Shown piece by piece: positions 13,501 to 25,760 of a stretch of DNA of 64,000 bases. The notes beneath the pieces are model-generated. The model ran no database searches, was not told the origin of the DNA, and saw only the letters and a list, made by a program, of their open reading frames with translations. Source of the DNA: Mycteria americana (Eukaryota > Chordata > Aves > Ciconiiformes > Ciconiidae); NCBI RefSeq assembly GCF_035582795.1, contig NC_134367.1, positions 45,349,062-45,413,061 on the forward strand, read 5' to 3'. The translations under genes and the position numbers were made by a program. Positions within the stretch are counted from its first letter, which is position 1, and each line of letters opens with the position of its first letter.

Positions 13501-16270
13501 AACCATTAGTATTGTTTGAAGGGAAATCAGGACGTAACATGACTGCTCTTCAGCTTTTACTAAAATTCAGCCTTACAGATTTTTTTTCTTACAGAACAGG
13601 CCAAAGAGTAATGAGGTAGAGGTGGTGGGGAAGACTTGTCCAAAAGAAAATGTGTCCTTTTTAGAAATGTTGAGCATGGATGATAAAATGATGCAGTTAG
13701 ATTTTTTTTTTTCTTTCCTAACGATAGCAAGAAATCATGCAGGTAAACAAAAAAAATCAAATGTTCAGAGATTTTATATTTGCATTTATTTTATTAAGCA
13801 GTTAGTTGTATACAACCCCAAAAGAGTCTTGAGTTTCAGGCTGTCTGAACTCTGTGCCCTGAAGAAAAGGAAGACTTCAAAATGTGGTTTCTGGTATATC
13901 CAACATAAAAACCTTATCATCCCTTTTGCCTGCTTTTTCTTTGTAATAGAATGAATTTGAAGACATGAAAAAACACAGCATAGTGTAACAACAAGGGGAC
14001 AGTACCAAAATCTGACCTTGGTGTGGGGTTATTCATGTGCTTGAAGTTACACAAGTATTTTGTTCTGCCCGTATGTGGAGTGCAAGCAAGCTCACCACAG
14101 TAACTGGGGTGAGTGAAGAAAGACTGGGCAAGTAAGGATTATAGTGAAAAACCAGACTGCTATTTTGAAATGGAAATTTATGACATTTATTTGAGAATTG
14201 ATGCAGAAAGCTTGTGAACTGGAGCTGAGTTTGAAATGTAGCAAGAAAATGCTTTCACACCTTTCTCTAGAAAAATGAGGTCCTCTAGAGCTGCTTTTGC
14301 AGTGGAGCAATTATCAACTAGTCATTCCTCACAGCTTCAGTACTTTGTTTTCTATCCTGTTTTTACTCTGAGAGGAGGAGAGAGAAAGAGAAAGCATTTG
14401 AGCAAAATTTGTGTTATTGCCAAGCAAATACAAGATCGTTTATTATGTCATTTTAGGTATTGCCACACATTCAGTGTCTCTTGTCTTCTCTTTTGGCCAT
14501 CTGACTGCTATTGAAGTCATTCCTCTTTTATTTCTCATAGCAAAAATGAAAAGATGGTCAACAAACCTCATAAATTCACCTTCCCCTCAAAGGCCATTTG
14601 CTGCTTCACTTACTACTGTTGCCTTTGAAGCACAATAAACCAAAGCTCTATTGCATCTGTGCACCATCCACATTCCTGAAACGTTTTTTTCATGGCAAAA
14701 TTCAGCATTCAGCTTCCAATCTATAAGACCCTGAAGTGTCTGGGCCGTAACTTAAATCCTTCAGCAATTATAATAATTTCAGAAGCTTGTGGAAGTGGAG
14801 GACATGGCACGGAATAGTCTCCAAAGTTATATCTTGCCCCTGAAACTCAACTCTGAGAACTATGTGTCTTCATCCCATGTCCCAGTTTTAAGAAAGGAAT
14901 GAGACTCACAACACTTCTCTTCATTTAGACTCTCCCATAAAAGAACCAGCTGACCTCCCCTTATAGTTAGTATGCTGGACACTTTCTGGTATTTCCGATC
15001 TTGGCAGGGAGGTTACGTCCATAATTGCTGAAGTCAATATACCCCTTTTAATATGACATTTGTTTCATTTTGTTCTTTAATCCAGGAACCAAGGGCAAAA
15101 AATCTTGATGCATGGACTTTCTAAAGAGGAACTATAAACTTCTTCCCCTACTCTCCGCCCTTCCCTCCTCCCAGTTTAGTGTTTGCTGTGCTTCCATGCA
15201 GAGGGCGTAATAAAAGCGTAGTCTTTCCCCTCATCCAGATCCCAGCTGTGTCTGGTTTTGCAAATTTGCTATTCTGTCACATTCAGACTAGATTTAGATC
15301 TACTCCAGTTACTCGATCTAATTTGCAGTAGAACCTTTATAGTACATACTGATATCTTTGTTTTTAAAACAATTATTTTTACTGATAACATAGGAATTTA
15401 AATAACAGTCTTTATTTTCAGCAAATGTTTTGGGCTAATTATATTATAGTCTAGTGAAATTAGCTGGGGTGACTTTCCAATGCGTTAATGCAGGAAACTA
15501 TCTACAGTGCAGTGTCTGAACATGTCCAGCGTTTTGTGCAACTATACTCTCTAGGAAAAGCATAACAAAACAGGACTTCTGCCACAAGGCACGTTTCTTT
15601 TCTGATGTCACAAATTTGGTATTGCAAAATATAATTCTGTGCATGGTGTCAAAACTGTTGCCATTCATTCACCAGTAAATTTTACTTTTAACAGATGCTA
15701 TAAATCAAGATGGACAACATAGATATTATTAATTTAAAAATTCTGATTTCTTTTTATTCAGAACCAAAGGCAATGCCCCATGAACCTGATGTTATGGGGT
15801 GACCTCTATAATAAAACAGGTTTCTGAACTGCTAACCCATGAAAAATGCTTCATAGGTCCTCCAATTAAATACAAATAATGATGAAAAACTCACTTATCA
15901 TTGAAAGAGAGCATTAAAGTAAGACAAACAATTTACCACTGGGAAAGATCTGTGTTGGAATCCCCTTCTCTGAATTGGTAAGTAACTTCAGCAAAGAATG
16001 AACATGAAACAGAATGAAATCTTGTGTTCAATGGATTTAATAAGAATATAAAAATTTTACTGTGGTATTGCACATAATTTTCAGTTATCTCTTTAAAAAA
16101 AGATACTACCCTATTTTAATTACACCTGGGATTAGCTAATTTTTCAAATTCTTTTTAAGTTTCCTTTGTCCTAAATATGCCTTACCATTTTTAGAACAGC
16201 ACTAGTAATTTAACAGTGACTTTCACCTGTGGACGCTTTTACAACTTGTACTCTTCAGAGAGAAAGATGT
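10501..16270. other. Intergenic sequence upstream of the 9-10.5 kb island
   Basis: AT-rich sequence without a recognised gene. It includes T-rich tracts at about 12840 and 13700 and a short TTA repeat at about 13270. A weak exon-like segment at 12875-13004 has a good acceptor (polypyrimidine then TTGCAG) and a weaker donor (CCG|GTATGC). Confidence 0.5.
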
Positions 16271-16274
16271 CTAA

Positions 16275-16425
16275 GAACATACGTGAACACAGGAAATGCC
16301 CCACTGGGTCAGACTGGGGATCCTTCTTTTCTCTGACAGTGCCAAGGGACCCTGGCACACATCAGGTACTTTGAGCGTACATCAAATGAGGCAGGCTGCG
16401 GCCTCTCCTCCAGAAATTCTCATTG
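16275..16425 (-). mobile_element. Ancient CR1/L3-like LINE, 3' end
   Basis: Read on the plus strand, the segment has an 'acaggaaatgcc...actgggtcagac' block followed by 'ctctgacagtgccaag'. These match the reverse complement of the 3' end of old amniote CR1/L3-like elements (the pattern 'actgggtcagacc...cagtggcc'). The element therefore points to the minus strand. Divergence is high. Confidence 0.6.
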
Positions 16426-16995
16426 AAGTTCTAGCTGCACTTTTTCCTCTCAACTTTTTATTTATACACTCCCTAACCAAGGCCCTTCCAAGTTGCAGGA
16501 CCTCCTCATCAACCTCTTCCAGGCCCTGTCCCTGTTGGTTATTCATGTCACCAGAAAAAGGAAGCTTGATGGGGGGATCCTGGTGACTGTGGGACCTGTG
16601 TCCATTCATTCCATCATCCTCCCACATCTCCAGGCAGAGCATCACTGGGCAGCATCCACCTGCTCCTCGGTTAACCTTCAAGAAGTGGCAGGTGATGTCA
16701 GGGTTGCTCTGCTTCATGCCCTCCTCCAGTTCCCTATCTTCAATCTATAATCTTCTATCTATTTTCAATCTTGTAACTATTCCCTTTCTTTAATTTGTTC
16801 ATTGTAGTTCATTTTTTCTCCTTGTTTTCATTACCTTTAGCCCTCTCCCCTCCCTAGGGGGGCTTCAAGGTTTTGCTAATATGTAGCTAAACAGAAAAGC
16901 AAATAGAAACAGCAGCAGTAGGAGAAACTATTTATAGAGTGCACACAAGCTTGGCCACCTTCTTCAGGCCTTTTTCCTTGTTTCCCCAGCTTCCA
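16426..16995. other. Unassigned segment between two ancient LINE pieces
   Basis: This stretch separates the 3' end and the more internal part of what looks like one old LINE. It shows no recognisable repeat or coding motif, although it stays open on both strands for about 300 bases. It may be a degraded part of the same element or a later insertion. Confidence 0.35.
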
Positions 16996-17680
16996 TGGCT
17001 GTTAGGAAGGTAAACCCTTGCTTAGTCCTTTTACTATCCATTTTTGGACCTATTGTACATGAACTTGTCCAATTCCTGTTTGAACCTGCTGTTGGGATCT
17101 GCTTCCACAACCTCTTTTGGCAGCAAGTCCAGAAACTCACTAGCCACTGTGTAAAGCAATGTGTCCTTTTTATCTGTTTTAAACTAATTTTACCAAATGA
17201 GCCAAACTCTGTGATTTGATGAAAAATGGTTCCATATTAATCTTTTCAGCCACCTTCATGATTTCATAAACCTTGAACAAGTCTCACCACAGCACTCTCC
17301 CAGTTGAAAAGTCTCAAACTTTTTAGTCCAATCTCATAAGGCAGCCACTCCCTTTAATCCCTTTAATAATTTCAGTTGTCTTCTATGTATGTTCCCTAAC
17401 TGTACCATGTCCTTTTCCAGATACCAAGACCAGAACTGTACAGAGCATTCAAAATGTGGATATAATAGAGTTATACTAGAGTTGAGGCAAAATGATGCTC
17501 TTTCACTACCATTTCAGATGATGCCAAACACCTTTTTTGCCTTTTGTTTGAATGCTACTGCAAATTCACCCAGTCATTTCAGGCAAATTCAGTCTCAATA
17601 ACTCTAACATTTCTTTTCTGAGTTGTATCTGGTCATTAGATCTGGCAATGCTATGTGACAATCTGTGTCCTTCACAGAAA
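16996..17680 (-). mobile_element. Ancient CR1/L3-like LINE, ORF2 C-terminal and 3' part
   Basis: In plus-strand reading, successive blocks match the antisense of old amniote CR1/L3-like ORF2 ends. These are 'ccacaacctcttttggcagcaagtcc', 'cccagttgaaaagtctcaaact', 'tctcataaggcagccactcc', 'gtccttttccagataccaagaccagaactgtac' and 'gatgccaaacacc'. Many small insertions, deletions and stops show great age. This element was inserted long before the CR1 copies with intact tails elsewhere in the window. Confidence 0.7.
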
Positions 17681-20329
17681 GCCAACTCATTTAGCCAATT
17701 AAATAATGTTGTTAATTTTTAGAAGTTATGTTAACCCATACAGGTTCAGAATTTCATTCTGAATCCCATGAATGATTACTTTTACAGTTTCTTATATAAT
17801 GTATGAATATGTCTATTGGTCCCAGCCTTGTAGGTCTTCCGAAGGAACAGCTCTACTTTGAGTGAAGTGGAATTCTTATTTATATAAGCTCAGACATATC
17901 ATTGGTATGAGGTAGACGAGGTGAAAAGGCTGTAGATGTAGATCCTAGGTAGGAAGACAGCAGGGAGAGCACATTAGAGTTACCTTTGGAGCAGTACCTG
18001 AGTCCTGCGATAGGAAAGTCAGCTTCTTCCTTTGTGGCTGGTGACCTTGATGCTGAGTAGATAAGGAGGAGGGGAATGGGCACTCCTTAAACATCATTGC
18101 GATCTTCATAGGTTTTTATTTCTTTTGTTAATTTCATTTCTAATTTTTAGATGCACAAATGCCAAAAGTGAACAATTAGGAGGTTGTTATCAGAGACTTT
18201 ATGACATTGAGCTGTTTGCATGTGTATGTGTGCTTACACCCCTTATATGATGCACCCTTTGACTTGAAGGCCTTGCAGTAGGGTTCAAACAGATACAGGC
18301 TGAAGAAATAAATTTTTTCTTATCCATTTTAGAGAAGTAATGGCTTTCTAGCGATCAGACATTTTGCATATTACATTTTGCTTGGCACATTAGTTCTTGT
18401 CTATTCAGTATCCACGTGAAACAATAATGTAGGGCACCTGCAAAGGCAATCGCACAAACAGACAGCAGGCTATTCTTTTATAAGGCTCTTCGCTGTTTTA
18501 GTTTTGTATTTTAAAAATCCAGACAATTTAAATCCGTTTTCTAGCAAATAAAAGAAGGTGCTAGCTGTTGGGTTTTTAGGGCGGAGGGTTGTAAATTATC
18601 CAAAGAATAAGTAAAATATCCATTCAAAAATGAATAATTTGACACTATTCTATTCTTATGAATGGTGATTACTGGGGAGAAAAGGATTGTTAATGTGAAA
18701 GCTCTACGTCCTTTTAAAGCAACTCTGTATTATTAAAAGTAAACATGTTTGAAGAATCAACCTTTGCTGATGATCAGCTTACTCCTTTCCCTTTTTGTCT
18801 TCAAATAGACCAGCTGACACTAGCTCTGATTTTTTTTTTTTTATGCAGGGAGGAGGTGGTTACAGCAAAGATGTATTTTAACCCACAAACTTGGAAAAAT
18901 AAAACCATCCTTTTTTCAATTTCAGATCATGTTTACTGAAGCATATTTCTCCTGATTGCTCTATATAAAGTCCCTTCTAATATTATGATTGATGTCTATA
19001 AATACACAGGCAGTGAGATGGCAATCACCAAGGAGGGAGTAGAGCTATGAATAAATTTAGGCTTGAAATTTAGAACATTTCTAATCATCAGAAGAATCAG
19101 GTTCTGGAACAGCTTTTCAGCAGAAGTCACGGTGGGATGAACTCTTTTCAGTACAAAGATGACATCTGTGATTTCCAGCTCTGCCAATTTAATCAGAAGG
19201 CTGTAACGCAGCCTGGAGTCTTTCTTTCTTGTGCAGAACAACCAAAAAAAACCCCAAATTCTGCAGTCTGAGCATCCTACTGTCTATGTGGGGACATAGC
19301 TACAGCTCTGTCTTAGGGATTAAAAGGAGAAAATCCACATTCTGCTCTGCTACTCCTTGCCGGTGCAGGGAGTGAGCTCTTACTGAGCTGTGGAGTTGTG
19401 TTAAATAACTTTTGTGAAAGCGTCTGTGGAAGTTTAAGACATGACTGCTTTTCTGCTGGAGGGCACTATCATCAGAGCTGAGCCGGCAGAAAGGCTTGTA
19501 CAAGTGTTTTTTATTTGCTTCGGCAAAAGGTCAGCCAAGATTAGCTCAAAATACATTAAGCAATAGGTTAAACGATGACAGCTGACTTTGTGTAGAAGTA
19601 GATTAGGAGTGCCCAAAGAGGCCGTTCCACAACTGAGCTCCAGAGGCAAGTGAACTCTGAAAGAAAGGACAGCAACAGCTTCTGCCATTTCTGTGGTGAC
19701 TATCTGACACAGCCCAGTAACTGTATCTATGCAACCACTTATTTCTGCTGCAATCTGAATGATAGTCTCTGTGCAGTGAGGACCTTTGAAATATTAAGCT
19801 TGCCACATTTCTGCACAGGGTGAAAACAATTGCTTCCAGATTTATGCATTCTCGGATGTTTTCTTGGGGCACACTGAGAAATGCCTGATAAATGGCAGGA
19901 AAAATCAAGGGACAATACGGACTTGCGGGTCTAACTCAAAAACTGCTGTGCTTCCTTTCACTGCCCTGAGGCCCATTTCTTCTTGGTCTGTTTGGATGTC
20001 TCTCTACCACACTGCTGGTCCTTGCAAGTTCTGAAATGTTGGTGAAAGGATGTTTGACACCTTGACAAATGAATGTCTCATTTGGGCGAGTCAGTGATAA
20101 AGCTACCACACAGCTTTAGTGTGGCACTCATGCTGGCATGTTTTAGCCCAGTGTATTCCTTCTTAAGAGTGATCAGTAGATGCTTACAGGAACAGTATAA
20201 GAAACAGGCCATGTACCAAATGATTATGCCTGGTTTCCAGCAGTCAGTGACTTGTGGACTTCCTAAATCACTTGTTCTTCCTATGCTGTGTTTAACAGCT
20301 ACACAGGGACTTTCACTTCATTGTTGTTG
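17681..20329. other. Intergenic sequence, nothing recognised
   Basis: AT-rich sequence with short open frames only. No repeat family, RNA gene or exon was recognised. Confidence 0.5.
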
Positions 20330-20440
20330 GGGGTTTTTCTACTTCTTTTTTAATCCACTTATACTTTTGACCTCCATAACATCTCATGGCAATGAGTTCC
20401 ACAATTTAATTATACATTAAAAGAAGGACTGGCTTGCAAG
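20330..20440 (-). mobile_element. Short ancient CR1/L3-like LINE fragment
   Basis: The plus strand reads 'cctccataacatctcatggcaatgagttccacaattt', the antisense of the conserved block in old CR1/L3-like ORF2 ends. The same block is seen in the 17.1 kb copy in a different state. The edges are not sharp. Confidence 0.5.
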
Positions 20441-23400
20441 ACTGACAATGTGCAGAACCTGCACGTTCCTCAGAGCCTGTTTGCCATTTTAGTGCCCTCA
20501 TTGCAAAGTTCCAGTCTACAGGGACACATACAGAAGCCAGAAATGGAAAAGATCCATTATATCATAGTGTTAGCTCCAGCCTTAATAGAAAATGCTTCAG
20601 TCACAGCTTGACATGATAACATCAGTGTACTTAAGAGATACAGCAGGTCTCAGAACAGTCTGCAGGGTGCAAAACCAAAATGACTTCTACAGCCTCCAGG
20701 GTGTTTTTCCTCAACAGAATGAACAGGGCAGTTTGTGTTAGAGCTACTGTGAGCATCTCTTTCGGAATAGTTGATATTTTGAGTAGGCCTGTCATTGTCT
20801 TGACAACTGTAGTTCTAGAGGTATTTCCTATCCTTCTTCAACGGTTGCTAGATTAATACTGTTTGCATATGTTTGTATATGCATTACAACAACACTGCAT
20901 TGTTATATTACTAAATCACAGTTTGTAAGTATCTTCAGGGGGAATACAGTTGGTTTTCAGTACCATAAACTTTGGTTAGAGAAGAGGCAATAAATGGTTG
21001 AAAGCTTACCACAAAGAGTCAGTCTAGAAGTAGAGCTTTGTCTTGAACCGTGAAGGTAGAAAATCACTGCGGTAATTTTCTAAGAATTATGCAGGATTGT
21101 GTCTCACTTGAAATTGTTTGATCAATAGTGGATTTGTTTTTTTCCCTAAGGCTTGTTTTCTGTGTCAAAGAAATACGGAATTAAAGAAGCATTACATCAC
21201 TATATTTTAGATCACATTAGATCATCACAGTGGTCACGTCTAAGATTATATGAAGTATGAAAATAAGGATAAAGGAAGAACTCAGAATTATCATAAACCA
21301 TTGAAAGACATAATTTGCCCTGGAATAATTCAGAGGAAATAAAGATCAGTTAGTTTAAACAAAAACTCCTTTGGTAATCTACTGAGGGCTTTTCCTAACA
21401 AAAAACAACACTGCAGATTTATATAATACTTTTATTTAGTGGTAATCCAAAGTGGTATACAGATGGTATATGGGATTATTTCATGCATCTCTAAAAAGCA
21501 ATCTCTTCTTGAGTAGAAAATTTGTAATTATTCTCTGTGAACAATAATATACTGTATGCTGGATCAGCAGTGTGGTTTCTGGATATCTGGGGTATAATTC
21601 CATCTATAGGCACAATATATATGCTACTGTCTGTTTTCCTCTTTTGAGAAAATGATAAGAAATAAATGTTGAAGAAAATGCCTAACTATGTGCTGGAAAA
21701 CCTTCCTCCAAACCAGTCCTCAATATCTGATTAAGATATCATGGATTTTACATTAACTCACCTATTTTTTTCTCAGAGAGAAAAAATATATTACCTTTTT
21801 TTCTCTCAAGAAGTTTTAATTCCTTGAGCCCTGCTAGTGGATGAAAAGCTTTTATTTCCTTCTTTTTTTAATGGAAGTTTCTAAGCCTTATGATTGTAGA
21901 GAAAAGATTAAAAGTCTGCAGCAAAGGTACAATAATTGTAAATCAAATAAACCCCATGAACCCCAGATTTCTTTTAAAATTCCCTGATGCTTGAGGGCAG
22001 TAATACAATTCTTGGCAACTGGGACACAAGACTTTTCTGTGCTTCGGACTGATAATATTGTAATTCCTACCTCTTTGTAGCCGTTTGTTGTAGATGAGAA
22101 ATAACATAGATTGTGTTATAGCCTCACTCTGCATTCCAGGAAAACTCCAACAAACTCAGACAGATTAGGTGACTCCAAAGTGAAGATGTTATTTTTTTTC
22201 AAATGTATGTCCTTTGTTCCAAAGTGCCCTCGATTAATGGGAACATTCCGTGGCATGCTGAACAAGGAAACCAAGCTTTTATAACAGGTAAAATTTTGTA
22301 AAACTCAGTAATTCATCACATCACCTGCCCAAATTTATTTTACCTAGATAGACTTGAAATGTCATATACATTTTGATTAGTACACTATATACTATTGCTA
22401 GGTTTTAAACCATGTACAGGTTTCTAATATCTGAGAAAGTACGTAGCAAGAAGAACAAATTGCCAATTTGTACTTAGCTGAACACAGAATTGGCAAAATT
22501 TGATGCACAGCAGTTATGTAAAAGAGTTCAGTTCTGTCAATCCAGATCTCAAAGCTTGTCTTAGGTTTTGGTATAACTTCTAATCATTATAAGTGGCTCT
22601 GATTTATATACATTTCTAGCTGAAGCAGGCCTTCCAGACTGTACATGCATGTAATCCACCTACCAGGCATATGGGGACTGTGCAACAAATAGATGCAAGC
22701 AGCTCCACAGTTGCCTTTGGGGAGCAAACGGATGCTTAGTGAACCATCAGCATCACCCTCAATATGTTTTGGAAGTCTGTTCAAATACTGCCCTTCTCCA
22801 TCCCCACTGAGAATATAAATTCTCATGGCTCAAAATGGTATAACTTTTATTCTATATTCCTATTTTGTATTTTTCGGATACTCAATGTTAATTTTCAGTG
22901 TAATTCTGTTCCAGGTGTTTGTGCACTACAAAAGGTTTTTGTTTCTAAGTACATGTTCTGCTACGGTAATTATCCCTCCTGCACTGTAATTCAAGCCTGA
23001 AAGTTGATTTATTCTCCATGTGTTCTTTGTGGAATTAAATGTGTCGCCGTTGTAACTGACTTACTTCTGACAAAGCTGATCTAAACAGTTGCAGAAATGT
23101 CTCATTGCCTTCGCAGTTATGAGCCCAATTAACTTGTCAACATTTTCCAACGGTTATTTACTACAGATTTACCACAGCTCTAATCAGCTATAGAAGTGGG
23201 AGAAAGAAGGACGATTAGGGTGGGGAGTGTCTTTCCTTGCAGTTTTCTAGTGACAAGTGTAAGTGGAGCCTCATATCACAAGTATTTTAGGATACGTAGG
23301 ACGTTGGAAATGGTGATGGGTCAGAAAATAATGAAAGAGGTTTGTTCAGTGATTGTGATCTGGCTCTGGAGCCTACTGAAATTAGCTTTTGTACTACTAA

Positions 23401-23729
23401 TTATTTCACCCTTGGTTGTTTCAACAGACATTAAAAATGAGATTATCCCATCTGTCTTAAGCATATTTCATATGTTATTTCACATACAATTTGCATAAAG
23501 ACCAGCTTCTGCTATCTTTGTTCATCATATGCTGCGAACACCACGGTTGCATGAAAAAGGTGAAAATTCAGAAAAAATTGAGAACATTGGCTATTGTTCT
23601 GATAGCATTAATCCCTTTCATATTTTGCTTCTTTGCATGTATTCTGTATCACTTAAACTAAATTACTGTAGATTCTCCTAGGAAAATATCACACTGAATG
23701 TGATTTAAATATAGCTAGAGACTACAAGG
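20441..23729. other. Intergenic sequence, nothing recognised
   Basis: AT-rich non-coding sequence. The 100-codon open frame near 23.2-23.5 kb has no similarity that I recognise and its length is within chance. Confidence 0.5.
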
Positions 23730-24120
23730 GGCCTTGCTAGAGAGCGAGTCACTGTGCACTGCACTTTCTGGAGCTGTTGAAAGGTTCAGAGATCAGAAGC
23801 TGTTGATCTAGCCTGACACCTTCAGAATAAACACTGTGTTCAAAACGCCTTCGCTCTTCTCTTATGAGAATACAAGCAACGACTCCTTTTGAGAGGGGAC
23901 TGCCCTAACACTGTGGATCTTCCCACCCCCCCACCCCCCCCCCGACCATCACAGCGGCAAAGTGTGCCCTTCTGGCAGCTGGGCAGGATGCCAGCGGTGG
24001 CTGCTGGAGGTTCCCGGCAGCCTCTTCCAGGCCCTCAGTCCATCATCACCCACTAGTGATGTGACGGTACCATCTGGCGCCGAGTTGGAATTGCACAATC
24101 CATTCACTGTCAGGGTGCGT
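23730..24120 (+). mobile_element. Possible retroviral LTR remnant
   Basis: A GC-richer segment in AT-rich surroundings. The stretch 'cctgacaccttcagaataaacactg' followed by 'gccttcgctcttctctt' has the layout of an R-U5 region with an AATAAA signal, as in avian endogenous retrovirus LTRs. A C-rich tract (C7-A-C10, 23925-23943) follows. No matching second LTR, coding remnant or duplicated target site was found, so this is tentative. Confidence 0.3.
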
Positions 24121-25174
24121 CATAACCTGTGATGTTCAAAAGGTTCAGTGCTCTTTGACAAAAGGCATCTCTGTGAGGGTGTTTATTTTCAAACCTCTCT
24201 GGGGTGAGAGGAGATGCTTTTAGGTCTGGGAAAGTACGTATCGTGTTCAAGAACCAAATCATGATGATCTGTCCATAGATAATTCAAGTTGCAATTCTGG
24301 TTTTAAGATACCTAAGGAATATATGTCATGAATACAAAACTAAAGTTGTTTCTTTTCTGAGAGGGCACTGTGGCTGAATGGAAACCATGGTAACTGGGAT
24401 GGCATATGCTGGTACCTTGTTCCTGAGTGATAAAAATGCACATAGAGTAGGCTTTGTGCTTAGCAACAAAACCTAATCAACCAAGTTTTCAAATAGCCCT
24501 CCCTCCAGCCCTCTGTTGCAGCTGCCATCCTTGTCCCATGCAGTATGTATGCCCAGTCTTTGTACTTTCATGTTCACTAATCCATCCTTTAGGCATGCAA
24601 TAAGCAGCACAAAATACAAAATACATTTCACACAAAAGAAAACAATTTTTTCTTGTTGGCTATTGCTTTAGAAGAATACATAACTCAGATCTCCTTCCCT
24701 GTAGAGCCGTTGTGAAGTATGACTCATCTTTGGCCAACATGTTGGATGTTCACTTTAATTAGAATATGTGCATCTAAAGATTGTTGTAAACACTTGCTGT
24801 TAATAGCAAATTACTCCCTGGTATACAATGGGAAGTAGAAGCAATTTTAATACATTTAATACATTAAGCTGTACATTTTAAGTCATGTTAGGGCAGCACA
24901 CTGACAAAAATTAATTAGGGAAATTCTCTAATTAGCATACATTGGCTGCCATACAAATCATGTTGGCATGAAAAATGGGAATAATGCAAATTGTACTCTA
25001 CAGTGATGATTAAATATTTGCTAAACACTAAACAATATTATACAAATCTTTGATATCTACCCTATGTGTCAAATCTGGATGACGATCCAATTTATTTATA
25101 ATAAGTGAAAAGAAATAAAATATTGCTGCTTTGTAGTTGTTGATGGTACACATTAAATAGGCTGACCTTCATAT
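24121..25174. other. Intergenic sequence, nothing recognised
   Basis: AT-rich non-coding sequence without recognised genes or repeats. Confidence 0.5.
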
Positions 25175-25760
25175 AATCATAGAATAGTTTGGGTTGGAAG
25201 GGACCTTTAAAGGTCATCTAATCCAACCCTGCTGCAATAAGCAGGGACATCTTCAACAAGATCAGGTTGCTCAGAGCCCCATCCAACCTGACCTTGAATG
25301 TTTCCAGGGATGGGGCATCTGCCACTCTCTGGGCAACCTGTTCCAATGTTTCACCACCCTCATTGTAAAAAATTTCTTGCTTATATCTAGTCTGAATCTA
25401 CCCTCCTTTAGTTTAAAACCATTACCCTTTATTCTGTTGCTACAGGCCCTGCTAAAAAGTTTGTCCCCACCTTTCTTATAAGCCCCCTTTAAGTACTGGA
25501 AGGCTGCAATAAGGTCTCCACGGAGCCTTCTCTTCTCCAGGCTGAGCAACCCCAACTCTCTCAGCCTTTCCACACAGGAGAGGTGTTCCATCCCTCTGAT
25601 CCTTTTTGTGGCCCTCCTCTGGACTCGCTCCAACAGGTCCATGTCTTTCCCATGCTGAGGACCCCAGAGCTGGACGCAGTACTCCAGGTGGGGTCTCACC
25701 AGAGTGGAGTACAGGGGCAGAATCACCTCCCTTGACCTGCTGGCCACGCTCCTTTTTCAT
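25175..25760 (-). mobile_element. CR1 LINE fragment, ORF2 C-terminus plus 3' UTR (second subfamily)
   Basis: On the minus strand a 158-codon open frame (25747-25271) encodes the end of CR1 ORF2, with [54 protein letters not shown] and [11 protein letters not shown]. The 3' end reads 'gggttggaagggacctttaaaggtcatctaatccaaccc' in plus orientation. The tail and the coding differences from the other copies ([17 protein letters not shown] against [11 protein letters not shown]) place it in a different CR1 subfamily. It is 5'-truncated, as is usual for CR1. Confidence 0.92.

Noticed and set aside
24075-24095. Primer-binding-site-like TGGCGCCGAG next to the LTR-like remnant
   Set aside because: Only the first few bases fit a tRNA-primer site, and no gag-like sequence follows.
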